Positions 36,035-45,009 of a stretch of DNA of 64,000 bases are shown here, piece after piece; position 1 is the stretch's first letter, and every line of letters starts with the position of its first letter. The position numbers were made by a program, and so were the translations under genes. Origin of the DNA: Hyphomicrobium sp. (GTDB lineage: Bacteria > Pseudomonadota > Alphaproteobacteria > Rhizobiales > Hyphomicrobiaceae); contig NZ_RXIZ01000007.1 in NCBI RefSeq assembly GCF_003987855.1, forward strand, positions 1 to 64,000, written 5' to 3'. A model generated the notes under the pieces. The model was not told the origin of the DNA and made no database searches. It saw only the letters and a list, made by a program, of their open reading frames with translations.

Positions 36035-36400
36035 GTGACCACGACCACCGATTTCCCCAAACTTGTCGTTTTCCAAGGCGTCCTCCCGCCGGGCGACGTC
36101 TACCGGCCGGCCGAAGATCGCATCATCGCCGGCAATCCGGTTCAATGTGCGCAGACGCTGTTCAAAAGCGCCGACGGTCGCTTTCAATCCGGCATCTGGA
36201 GTGCCGACGTCGGAACCTGGCGCGTCGTGTTCTCTGAAAGCGAATTCTGCCACCTTTTGGAAGGCCTCATCATCGTTCGCGGCGATGATGGCTCCGAAGC
36301 GACGTTCCGCGCTGGCGACGCCTTTCTCACGCCCTCCGGCTTCACCGGGACCTGGGAAATAGTCGAGCCCGCGAAGAAGTTTTATGCCTTCTACGAGTGA
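36035..36400 (+). CDS. Cupin-domain protein (Cupin_3/DUF861)
   Basis: A 121-residue single cupin. The segment FQSGIWSADVGTWRVVFSESEFCHLLEGLIIVRGDDG contains the beta strands of the cupin core, and ATFRAGDAFLTPSGFTGTWEIVEPAKKFYAFYE the second motif. It resembles the half-domains of ureidoglycine aminohydrolase-like proteins; function unknown. The GTG at 36035 is chosen because AAGG lies about eight bases upstream; the open frame before it overlaps the carboxypeptidase end. Confidence 0.88.
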   Translation: MTTTTDFPKLVVFQGVLPPGDVYRPAEDRIIAGNPVQCAQTLFKSADGRFQSGIWSADVGTWRVVFSESEFCHLLEGLIIVRGDDGSEATFRAGDAFLTPSGFTGTWEIVEPAKKFYAFYE

Positions 36401-36413
36401 CCGCGAGCCGGCA

Positions 36414-39400
36414 CTACCCCTTGCCGCTCAGCAACGTGTAATTCCCGCCCGTGGCTGTTACGTCCGTCGAGCGGGTGCGCTCGGTTGCAAATCGCGTCAG
36501 ATAGTTTGGCCCACCGGCTTTGGGACCTGTGCCTGATAGTCCCTCGCCGCCGAATGGCTGAACGCCTACGACAGCACCGATCTGGTTCCGATTGACGTAG
36601 AGATTGCCGACGTGCGCGTTCTCCGCCACGTAATCGGCAACACTCTCGATCCGGCTGTGGAGGCCGAGCGTTAAGCCGAATCCTGTCGCGTTCAGAGCGG
36701 CCACCACCTTGTCGAGATGACCGCGTTCGAAGCGAACCATATGCAGGATCGGGCCGAACACTTCGTGATCTAGTCTGTCCAAGCGATCGATTTCGTACAG
36801 TGCCGGGGTGACGAAGGTGCCGACGCGGCAGGCCTCGGGCATGGCAAGATCGATAATCTCGCGACCTTCCCTCTGCATGAAAACCTTGTGACTTTCCAAG
36901 GCATCCTGCGCTGCTTCATCGATCACCGGCCCGATGTCGGTCGCGTAATCCAGGGGATCACCGATATCCAGCGCTTCGATAGCTCCGGCAAGCATGCCGC
37001 GGATCCGAGGCGCATTGTCGTCCTGGACGAACAGGATCCGCGCCGCTGAGCATCGCTGCCCCGCGCTGTCGAAGGCGGACCGCAGCGCATCCCGCACGAC
37101 CTGCTCGGGAAGGGCCGATGAATCCGCGATCATCGCATTGATGCCGCCAGTTTCGGCAATGAACGGCACGATCGCCGCACGCCTATCCGCGAGCGCCCGT
37201 TGAATCGACCAAGCCGTGTTGTTTGATCCTGTAAATGCGACGCCCTGGATGCGAGGGTCCTTGACGAGGGCTTCTCCGAGCTTTCCGCCACCCGTTACAA
37301 GATGCAGCGCGTCGCGTGGGACGCCGGCTTCCTGCAATAATTTCACGGCAAGGAAGCCCGAGATCGGCGCCTGTTCGGCAGGCTTTGCGACGACTGCGTT
37401 GCCTGCCGCCAGAGCAGCGGCGACCTGGCCGGCGAAAATCGCGATGGGAAAATTCCACGGCGCGATGCACCCGAAGACGCCCCGTCCGCGCAGCGCGAGC
37501 GTATTTTCCTCGCCGGTCGGTCCTCGAAGGACAACCGGGTCGGCGAACAGCCGCCGCGCTTCGGTCGCGTAGTATCGCAGATAATCTACCGCCTCGCGAA
37601 CTTCGGCCTGAGCAGCTTCAATCGTCTTGCCTGCTTCCCGGATGAGCGCCGCCATCAGCACGGCGCGATCGCGTTGGAAAAGGTCCGCCGCGACTTCAAG
37701 GATTCGCGCGCGCTCAGTCGCATCCGTCTTTTCCCAGCGCGAGGCTCCAGCGCGGGCGGAAGCAAGCGCCTCTTCCAGATGTTGCGGCGTCGCCAAGCGA
37801 ACCGTGCCGATCCGATCGCGATGATCGTGCGGTGAAACGGCAATCGCCGCCGCTTCTCCGCCGGCCGTCACCACGCCGTTCACGATGGGACCCGCCGCGA
37901 ACGGTGTCTTCAGGACTTTCGCGATATCGTTCAGAAGTCCGTCGCGAACTGTCGTCTCGGTAAGCACCAGGCCAGCGCTGTTCTTGCGGTCCGGTAAGAA
38001 AATGTCCCGCGGCCTTGCGATGAGCTTCAGCCGCTCGCCGGAACTGAACTCGCGATCGGCAATCTCGACAGGATCCGCGATGATCTCCGAGATCGGCGTC
38101 TCGTCGTCTCCAAGGCGATTGACGAAGGAGGTGTTGGCGCCGTTCTCGAGCAGGCGACGCACCAGATAGCCGAGCAAGTCCTCGTGCCCACCGACGGGCG
38201 CATAGATCCGGCACACCCGTCCGAATTTGCCTTCGCCGACGACCTGCTCATAAAGCGCTTCGCCCATCCCATGGAGACGCTGATATTCGAAGTCGATCGC
38301 TCCGCCAGCGACCGCTGCTGCCGCAATCGTATGGGCGTTGTGAGTTGCAAACTGGGGGTAGAAGGCCGTCGGATCAGAGATTAGGAGACGCATCGCCGCG
38401 AGGTACGAAACGTCGGTGTGCAGCTTGCGCGAGAAGACAGGATAGTCCTCCAACCCACGCTCCTGCGCCCATTTGATCTCGCTGTCCCAGTATGCGCCCT
38501 TGACCAGGCGCACCGGAATTCGCTTGCCCGTTTTCTCGCTGAGCCGACGCAACCACCGCAACATCGGGATCGCGCGCTTGCCATAGGCTTGCACGGCCAT
38601 GCCAAGCCCGTTCCAGCCATCAAGATGCGGGCTGACGAACGTTTCGCCAAAGAGTTCTGCCGTCAGATCGAGACGATCCTGCTCTTCCGCGTCGATCGTG
38701 AGCGCAAGACCTCTGGCGCGCGCCGCGCGCGCAAGCGTCAGCAATCGTGGCGCAAGTTCGGCCCGCAGACGCCGTTCTTTTCCCGGTTCGAACCTGGGAT
38801 GCAGCGCCGACAGCTTTACCGAAATCGAGGGCCGCGCAAATATCGCATCGGCATGTTGGGTCGTGAACGGTTCGGCATCGTTACCGACCGCGTCGATCGC
38901 CGCCATGTACCGCTGGAAGTAACGCTCGGCATCCTGCTCCGAACGCGCGGCTTCCCCGAGCATGTCGTAGGAAAAGCGATAGCCTTTGTCTTCGTAGGCA
39001 CGGGCCCGCGACAAGGCGCTTTCAATCGTCGACCCCAGAACGAATTGCTCGCCAAGCAGCTTCACCGCCTGCCGGACCGCCAGCCTGATCGTCCCTTCGC
39101 CCGAACGCGCAACGAGCCGTTTCATTGCCTGAAACGGGTTCGCGCCTTTGGCTTCCTTGAGCCGCATGATGCGGCCCGTAAGCATGAGGCCCCAAGTCGA
39201 GGCGTTGACGAAAAGACTATCGGAATGCCCGCGATGCTTTTCCCACGCGCCACCGGAGATCTTGTCCGCGATAAAGGCGTTCGCAGTTTCGGCGTCGGGA
39301 ATTCGCAGAAGTGCCTCGGCGAGGCACATCAGGATCACGCCCTCGTCCGTCGCAAGGCCGTACTCGTGCATGAAGGCGTCGATTCCCGCATGGCTAGCCT

Positions 39401-39596
39401 TGTCCGCGCGCGCGGTGTGCACGAGGCGGCGCGCAATGTCCGCTGTACGCCGGCGCTCGTCTTCCGTGAAAAAGGCGCGCTCGATCAGCGCTCCGACGAG
39501 ACGGTTCTCGTCAATGAGATATTGCGTTGCGAACTCGTCCCGAGGGGGAAGACCCCGCTGTGTCACGCTTTCCTCACGCCGCAATGTCGCGACCAT
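36414..39596 (-). CDS. putA: Bifunctional proline dehydrogenase / 1-pyrroline-5-carboxylate dehydrogenase
   Basis: A ~1060-residue two-step enzyme that oxidises proline to glutamate. The PRODH barrel (about 170-460) has the FAD/substrate segment RIPVRLVKGAYWDSEIKWAQ and YPQFATHNAHT. The aldehyde dehydrogenase half (about 520-985) has the APWNFPIAIF cofactor region, the glutamate loop ETGGINAMI and the catalytic Cys in SAGQRCSAARIL. There is no N-terminal ribbon-helix-helix, so this is the short, non-DNA-binding (type A) PutA, which is not itself a transcriptional repressor. The ATG at 39596 has GGGA nearby; a GTG at 39641 extends the frame but lacks a site. Convergent with the cupin gene. Confidence 0.97.
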   Translation of the reverse strand: MVATLRREESVTQRGLPPRDEFATQYLIDENRLVGALIERAFFTEDERRRTADIARRLVHTARADKASHAGIDAFMHEYGLATDEGVILMCLAEALLRIPDAETANAFIADKISGGAWEKHRGHSDSLFVNASTWGLMLTGRIMRLKEAKGANPFQAMKRLVARSGEGTIRLAVRQAVKLLGEQFVLGSTIESALSRARAYEDKGYRFSYDMLGEAARSEQDAERYFQRYMAAIDAVGNDAEPFTTQHADAIFARPSISVKLSALHPRFEPGKERRLRAELAPRLLTLARAARARGLALTIDAEEQDRLDLTAELFGETFVSPHLDGWNGLGMAVQAYGKRAIPMLRWLRRLSEKTGKRIPVRLVKGAYWDSEIKWAQERGLEDYPVFSRKLHTDVSYLAAMRLLISDPTAFYPQFATHNAHTIAAAAVAGGAIDFEYQRLHGMGEALYEQVVGEGKFGRVCRIYAPVGGHEDLLGYLVRRLLENGANTSFVNRLGDDETPISEIIADPVEIADREFSSGERLKLIARPRDIFLPDRKNSAGLVLTETTVRDGLLNDIAKVLKTPFAAGPIVNGVVTAGGEAAAIAVSPHDHRDRIGTVRLATPQHLEEALASARAGASRWEKTDATERARILEVAADLFQRDRAVLMAALIREAGKTIEAAQAEVREAVDYLRYYATEARRLFADPVVLRGPTGEENTLALRGRGVFGCIAPWNFPIAIFAGQVAAALAAGNAVVAKPAEQAPISGFLAVKLLQEAGVPRDALHLVTGGGKLGEALVKDPRIQGVAFTGSNNTAWSIQRALADRRAAIVPFIAETGGINAMIADSSALPEQVVRDALRSAFDSAGQRCSAARILFVQDDNAPRIRGMLAGAIEALDIGDPLDYATDIGPVIDEAAQDALESHKVFMQREGREIIDLAMPEACRVGTFVTPALYEIDRLDRLDHEVFGPILHMVRFERGHLDKVVAALNATGFGLTLGLHSRIESVADYVAENAHVGNLYVNRNQIGAVVGVQPFGGEGLSGTGPKAGGPNYLTRFATERTRSTDVTATGGNYTLLSGKG

Positions 39597-39759
39597 ACCG
39601 TTCCCACTGATATCGGGCGCTCGATGCGATTCGCCCAGCACCCGATATTAGCAGATCGGGAATTTCGCGCCTCCTCTCCCGGCCAGCCCCTCTTGTGCCC
39701 GTGAGCCCGACCACCTAAAGCCATCGGCGACTTTGCAAAACCAACGCCCGGGGTTGCCC

Positions 39760-40611
39760 TTGTCAGAAACCGTCAAGATCGTGCGCACCGTTCATGACCT
39801 TCGGAAGATCACGCGGAAATGGCGCGATCGGGGCCACTCAATTGGTCTTGTTCCGACCATGGGCGCGCTGCACGCCGGTCACATCTCACTCGTGAAACTG
39901 GCCAAGAAGAAAGCCGACCGGGCCGTCGTATCGATCTTCGTCAATCCGACTCAGTTTGCCGCCAACGAAGATCTATCCCGCTACCCGCGGGACGAGGCCG
40001 GCGACCTCGAAAAACTACGGACGGCCGATGTGGATCTCGTCTGGGCGCCGAGTGTCGAAGAAATGTATCCCCTCGGTTATTCGACGGGCGTGCGCGCCGG
40101 AAGCGCCGCGAAGGAGTTGGAAGGCGAGTTTCGGCCGGGTCATTTCGACGGTGTAGCGACTGTTTGCGCCAAGCTCTTCAATCAGGTGACCGCCGATATC
40201 GCCGTTTTCGGAGAGAAAGACTTCCAGCAGCTGACCGTGCTTCGTCAGATGGTTCGCGATCTCAACATGCCTCTGAAATTGATCGGCGCCCCGACCAAGC
40301 GCGATACGGACGGGCTGGCACTCTCCTCCCGCAACGCCTATTTGTCTCTGACCGAGCGCAAGATCGCCCCGGCTTTATACGCCACCATCTCTGCTCTCGC
40401 CGAAGACGTATCGGAGGGCGCGGATATCGCGACCGGGGTTGCCAACGCCAAGCGCAAAGTGATCGCGGCGGGCTTTAAGAAGATCGATTACATCGAGGTT
40501 CGGGATGCTGAAACGCTCGGGCCGGCGACGCCCGAAAGTGGCCGTCCGCTGCGCGTCCTGGCCGCCTGTTGGCTGGGAAAAACCCGCCTGATCGATAACG
40601 TCGCAGTCTGA
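39760..40611 (+). CDS. panC: Pantothenate synthetase
   Basis: A 283-residue enzyme that condenses beta-alanine and pantoate with ATP. The family's marks are VPTMGALHAGHISLV (ATP HIGH-like motif with His residues), SIFVNPTQF, FDGVATVCAKLFN, VFGEKDFQQL and KRDTDGLALSSRNAYLS. Length is normal. I use the TTG at 39760, which follows GGGG; a TTG nine codons earlier keeps the frame open. Divergent from putA and followed by parE 179 bases later. panB is not in this window. Confidence 0.96.
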   Translation: MSETVKIVRTVHDLRKITRKWRDRGHSIGLVPTMGALHAGHISLVKLAKKKADRAVVSIFVNPTQFAANEDLSRYPRDEAGDLEKLRTADVDLVWAPSVEEMYPLGYSTGVRAGSAAKELEGEFRPGHFDGVATVCAKLFNQVTADIAVFGEKDFQQLTVLRQMVRDLNMPLKLIGAPTKRDTDGLALSSRNAYLSLTERKIAPALYATISALAEDVSEGADIATGVANAKRKVIAAGFKKIDYIEVRDAETLGPATPESGRPLRVLAACWLGKTRLIDNVAV

Positions 40612-40790
40612 AGAAGACCCCGAGTTGCCTCGCGGCCACAAGTCCGAGACGGAAACGGCATGGTGGCTCTCGGCCGGCTCGGGCTATAAGTAGCACTCCG
40701 AGATTCGCTCCAGCGGCTTAGCTGTCGTGCGTCCCCCCGCCGTTTCTTTCAGAATGCGCGGTTGCGCCATAGCACGAATGAGGGCCGCCG

Positions 40791-42797
40791 ATGGGCCGAT
40801 CACAGAATGATCTCTTTCCGGAATTTGAAAGCGAAATGACTGAGAAATCGTCGCGTGCCCGCAAGCCTGTCGAAAGCACTTACAGCGAAGAGCACATCGA
40901 AGTGCTCGAAGGGTTGGAGCCCGTGCGGCGCCGTCCCGGCATGTACATCGGCGGCACCGACGAGAAGGCGATGCATCACCTCTTCGCCGAGGTGATCGAC
41001 AACTCCATGGACGAGGCAGTCGCCGGCCACGCCAGCTGGATCGAGGTCGAGCTTGCGACAGACGGTTTCCTGACAGTCACCGATAACGGCCGCGGCATTC
41101 CCATCGGGCCGCATCCGAAATACAAGAACAAGAGCGCGCTCGAAGTCGTGATGACGATCCTGCACGCCGGCGGCAAATTTGATTCCAAAGCCTACAACAC
41201 CTCCGGCGGCCTGCACGGCGTCGGCGTTTCCGTGGTCAACGCGCTTTCCGAGACGCTCGAGATCCAGGTCGCACGCGATCAGCAACTCTATCGCATGGTT
41301 TTCTCCCGCGGCGAACCGCAGACGAAGCTCGAAAAGCTCGGTTCAATCATGAACCGGCGCGGCACGAAGGTTCGCTTCAAGCCGGACGAGAAGATTTTCG
41401 GCAAGGGCGCGGCGTTCAAGCCCTCGCGCGTCATGAAGATGGCGCGCTCCAAAGCTTATCTCTTCGGCGGGGTCGAAATCCGCTGGAAGTGCGCGCCTGA
41501 ACTCATCAAGGACGACACGCCGCCCGAAGCCGTTTTCCATTTCCCTGGTGGCCTCAGCGATTACCTGACGTCCTCGATCGAAGGCCAGACCCGCGTCACA
41601 AAAGACATCTTTGCAGGCCGCGTTGAAAAAGACGGCGGTCACGGCTCGGTCGAATGGGCTGTCGCCTGGATTGCGGACGAGGACGGCTTTTCATCTTCCT
41701 ACTGCAACACGATCCCGACGCCTGAGGGCGGCACGCACGAGAATGGTTTGCGCCAAGCGCTCTACAAGGGCCTCCGCGCCTACGGCGAGCTGGTCGGCGC
41801 TAAGAAGGCCCAGCAGATCACCTCCGAAGACGTGATGGGCACGGCCGCCTCGATGTTGTCGGTCTTCGTGCGCGAACCGGAATTCCAGGGCCAAACCAAG
41901 GACAAGCTCGCAACGGCCGAAGCAACGAAAATCGTCGAAACGGCGGTTCGCGACGCGTTCGACCACTGGCTTGCGGATTCCCCGCAGCAGGCGACGAAAC
42001 TGCTCGAATGGACGATCGACCAGTCGGAAGAACGCCTGAAGCGCCGCCGCGAAAAGGAAGTCGGACGCCAGTCGGCAACACGAAAGCTCCGCCTTCCAGG
42101 CAAGCTCGCGGACTGCTCGATCCAGCAGGCAGCTGGCACCGAGATCTTCATTGTGGAAGGCGACTCCGCCGGCGGCAGCGCCAAGAGCGCGCGTGACCGC
42201 GAAACGCAAGCCATCTTGCCTCTGCGCGGCAAGATCCTGAACGTCGCCAACGCGTCCTCGGCGAAGCTGTCTCAGAACCAGTTGCTTGCTGATCTCATCC
42301 AGGCCCTGGGCGTTGGCACCGGCACCAAATATCGCGAAGAGGATCTGCGCTACGAGCGCGTGATCGTCATGACCGACGCGGACGTGGACGGCGCCCACAT
42401 CGCGTCGCTGCTCATCACGTTCTTTTACCAGGAGATGCCGGAGCTGGTCGAAAACGGCCATCTCTTCTTAGCGGTGCCGCCCCTCTACAAGATTTCAGAC
42501 AAGAGCGACGTTGTTTACGCCCGCACCGAAGCCCATCGCGACGAACTTCTGGCAACACACTTCAAGAACAAAAAGCCGAAGGTCACGCGCTTCAAAGGCC
42601 TGGGCGAGATGGACTTCAAGGATCTCAAGGAAACGACGATGGATAAGAGGCGCCGCACGCTGCTTCGCGTCTCCATCGCGGAAGGAGGGCGTGAAGGCCT
42701 TTCGGAAGTCGTCAGCGCGCTGATGGGATCAAAGCCTGAGGCCCGTTTCCGCTTCATTCAAGAGAATGCGGCTTTCGCAAAGGACCTCGACATCTGA
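40791..42797 (+). CDS. parE: DNA topoisomerase IV subunit B
   Basis: A 668-residue ATPase subunit of topoisomerase IV, which decatenates sister chromosomes. GHKL motifs are present (EVIDNSMDEAVAGH, TDNGRGIPIGPH, GGLHGVGVSVVNALS), as is the Toprim EGDSAGGSAKSARDRETQAILPLRGKILNV with the DxD in MTDADVDGAHI. It is ParE rather than GyrB because there is no long insertion in the Toprim domain and the GMYIGGTDEKAMHHL opening fits ParE. parC is not nearby. Confidence 0.96.
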   Translation: MGRSQNDLFPEFESEMTEKSSRARKPVESTYSEEHIEVLEGLEPVRRRPGMYIGGTDEKAMHHLFAEVIDNSMDEAVAGHASWIEVELATDGFLTVTDNGRGIPIGPHPKYKNKSALEVVMTILHAGGKFDSKAYNTSGGLHGVGVSVVNALSETLEIQVARDQQLYRMVFSRGEPQTKLEKLGSIMNRRGTKVRFKPDEKIFGKGAAFKPSRVMKMARSKAYLFGGVEIRWKCAPELIKDDTPPEAVFHFPGGLSDYLTSSIEGQTRVTKDIFAGRVEKDGGHGSVEWAVAWIADEDGFSSSYCNTIPTPEGGTHENGLRQALYKGLRAYGELVGAKKAQQITSEDVMGTAASMLSVFVREPEFQGQTKDKLATAEATKIVETAVRDAFDHWLADSPQQATKLLEWTIDQSEERLKRRREKEVGRQSATRKLRLPGKLADCSIQQAAGTEIFIVEGDSAGGSAKSARDRETQAILPLRGKILNVANASSAKLSQNQLLADLIQALGVGTGTKYREEDLRYERVIVMTDADVDGAHIASLLITFFYQEMPELVENGHLFLAVPPLYKISDKSDVVYARTEAHRDELLATHFKNKKPKVTRFKGLGEMDFKDLKETTMDKRRRTLLRVSIAEGGREGLSEVVSALMGSKPEARFRFIQENAAFAKDLDI

Positions 42798-42821
42798 TCG
42801 GTCCGAATTGGGACCGGCTGC

Positions 42822-42855
42822 AATCGAGTAGCTTCGAGAAAAGCTTCTCGATTGA
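42822..42855. terminator. Hairpin between convergent parE and desaturase genes
   Basis: CAATCGAG and CTCGATTG form an 8-bp stem, then a T-T mismatch, then AGCTT/AAGCT closing on a six-base loop. It lies 25 bases after the parE stop and 40 past the desaturase stop, a position suited to a bidirectional terminator, but neither strand has a T-run. Confidence 0.4.
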
Positions 42856-42894
42856 AGAACGGCGAGCGGATCAAGCCCGCAGTTGCAAGCCCGA

Positions 42895-44295
42895 TCACTC
42901 GCCGCGTGCGGACGCTTCGCTCTCACGCCGAATGGCCTCGGCATCCCGAACATTGGCGTACTCGAGCGTATTGGTATCGACGTAGACTTCGCCGTCGGGC
43001 TTTGGCGCATACTTCTCGCCCAGCACTTCGATCACGGTCGGATTGCGCTCCGGCACTTCGCCGTGTGGCGAGTTGAAGTAGCCCTCGACCACGATGCCCT
43101 TCTCGCGATACTGCGGATCGTCCAGCAGCAGCTCGTGCAGACCCTTCAACTTGTAGTGCGGAACCGACGCATAAATGTGATGCGGCAGGTGATAGTCCAT
43201 GCCGAACGGGAACACCGCATACCGAATGAACGGGTTCACGAGGAACACCCGCGTATTTGTATAGCGGCCACGATCGGCGTTTCCGTGCTGCACCCACTGG
43301 CGCATGATCATGAACAGCGGGAATGTCGTGAAAAGCGGTAGGATCCAGAGCAGACCGTAGTAGTTCCAGGCAGGACCCAAGCCCGACACCTCTACGGCGG
43401 TCAAAGCCGAATAGACGATTGCCATGAATACGATGCGGCTGATGCTTGTCGCCCGATGCGAGATCACGGTGTCAACATGAGCGTGCGGCAGCTTGCTCTC
43501 GTCCAGAAGCGAATAATAGGCGACCAGGAGAGCCGTTAAAGCACCGATCGCCGCGAAGGCCCACGGGCCATGCCCGGTCTTGATCAAGGTGATTGCTGCG
43601 ATCGGAGCGACGACCGCGTAGAGCACGCCAGCCGTCGTCGGCAACCGATCTCCGCGATGCTCGCGGTCGATATAGGGGTTGTTGTCGTGACCCAGCGCGC
43701 TATATCGCGCCCGCACGATCATGTAGCGGAAGAGGTTCGGCAGCCAGAGCTGCTTGCCGAGTTCTTTTAGCATGTCGACGTGCGTGATCGGAAAATCGAG
43801 ATCATGACCGCTGTCGTGAAGCTGCGCCCAATCCGGATCGCGCAGCGGATCGTTGATGAACTGGTGATGTGCGAGGTGATGCAGCCGGTATTGGAACGTC
43901 GACGTATAGATCGGAAAACCGCCGAGCCAATCCGACACCGCTTCGTTCAGGATCTTGTTCTCGAATAGCGTGAAGTGCGTGCCCTCGTGAATCACGCCTC
44001 CAAACTGATGCTGCGAGGCTCCCACGGCAGCGACGCACAGGAGCGTCATTGGGATGTTCCACCACCAGCCAAGGCCAGCCGCGGCCACCTCGGAATAGCT
44101 CCAGATCGTCAGGCCGACCGAGGCGGCGATGACGAGATAGACAAACCCGATGTGTGCAAAATTCGTGTAGTTATCGCGCTTCTTGAGTTCACGAATTGCA
44201 TCGCCACGCCGGACTGGGCGAACAGACGCCTGATCTACCGCGCCAAGAGTGGCGCGCCGGGAAAAGCCGGCAGCAGAACCAGCATCGATTGTCAT
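42895..44295 (-). CDS. Membrane fatty-acid desaturase/hydroxylase family protein
   Basis: A 466-residue membrane di-iron enzyme. The three histidine boxes are His103-Glu-Gly-Thr-His107 (HEGTH), LHHLAHH at about 139-144 and YHLPHHIYASVPHY near residue 375. Hydrophobic helices lie in pairs between the boxes. The protein resembles bacterial fatty acid desaturases that act on membrane lipid acyl chains; regiospecificity is not visible. Electron donors are not encoded nearby. The ATG at 44295 is chosen with GAGGG ten bases upstream; the open frame begins 28 codons earlier with Arg/Ser-rich sequence. Confidence 0.92.
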   Translation of the reverse strand: MTIDAGSAAGFSRRATLGAVDQASVRPVRRGDAIRELKKRDNYTNFAHIGFVYLVIAASVGLTIWSYSEVAAAGLGWWWNIPMTLLCVAAVGASQHQFGGVIHEGTHFTLFENKILNEAVSDWLGGFPIYTSTFQYRLHHLAHHQFINDPLRDPDWAQLHDSGHDLDFPITHVDMLKELGKQLWLPNLFRYMIVRARYSALGHDNNPYIDREHRGDRLPTTAGVLYAVVAPIAAITLIKTGHGPWAFAAIGALTALLVAYYSLLDESKLPHAHVDTVISHRATSISRIVFMAIVYSALTAVEVSGLGPAWNYYGLLWILPLFTTFPLFMIMRQWVQHGNADRGRYTNTRVFLVNPFIRYAVFPFGMDYHLPHHIYASVPHYKLKGLHELLLDDPQYREKGIVVEGYFNSPHGEVPERNPTVIEVLGEKYAPKPDGEVYVDTNTLEYANVRDAEAIRRESEASARGE

Positions 44296-45009
44296 CGCTC
44301 GAGACCCTCGCGAAAATGCGCTGTGCTGTGGTCGCGCCGGAACGCCCTGACGCGAACGCTGCCTTACAGCGTCATCCACTTTGCTAACTCTGCACGCGTA
44401 GTGGGAGTCGGTTCCCGGCTACACCGACATCTCTAGGGCAGCGAATATTCAGGAAAAAGTCAATTTCGTTGATACGACATATAAGCTCTTCTCGAAGTGA
44501 CAGATATTTCTGCCACAAATTCAAATCTGGGCCGCTCGCCGAAACTTTAAGTTCAAGTTGCTTACCAACGGCGGGCTCTGAAGTTCGAGCGCAGGGCGTC
44601 CTACTTTAGCCCAAGCCAGTTCGATCTAAGGACCTTGGCACCTCGGATTTCCGGCCTGTAAATTGCTTTTGGTCAGCCTTCAGACATCCCTGCAGGAGGC
44701 AGGTGCCGGCTGCGGGCCCCAACCCTAGTATCACCACGCAGGAGGCTATCGAGCCGGGGCTGTGACAGTACTTCGCGGGCTGTTCCGCCCGGATATTCCG
44801 GTTTTTCTTGCGATTCTTCGAGATGTATGCGAGCACCCGAGCGTGCCGGAGCGCAGGGGATCGATTTGCGCATTTTTAAATGCTTTTTTTGATCCGCACC
44901 CCTATTTGGCTTAGGTCCTTTCGGCACCCGTCCCCCTGCGCTCTTCAAAAGACCGTCTGACGCCCGCGCGTCTGGCGTTGTGAGCCTGTGCAGATGGAGA
45001 TACCTGCTT
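44296..45009. other. Long leader upstream of DEAD-box helicase, with terminator-like element
   Basis: About 710 bases without a supported gene between the divergent desaturase and helicase genes. At 44870-44890 the plus strand reads GCATT-TTTA-AATGC followed directly by seven T, a small terminator-like element about 120 bases before the helicase start. DEAD-box helicase genes often carry long regulated leaders, so this may be an attenuator, or it may end a small RNA transcribed through this region. Minus-strand frames here (such as 44606-44836) look random. Confidence 0.4.

Noticed and set aside
38418..39704. 428-codon plus-strand frame inside putA
   Set aside because: Antisense to the conserved proline dehydrogenase region; a by-product of high G+C codon bias with no domain of its own.
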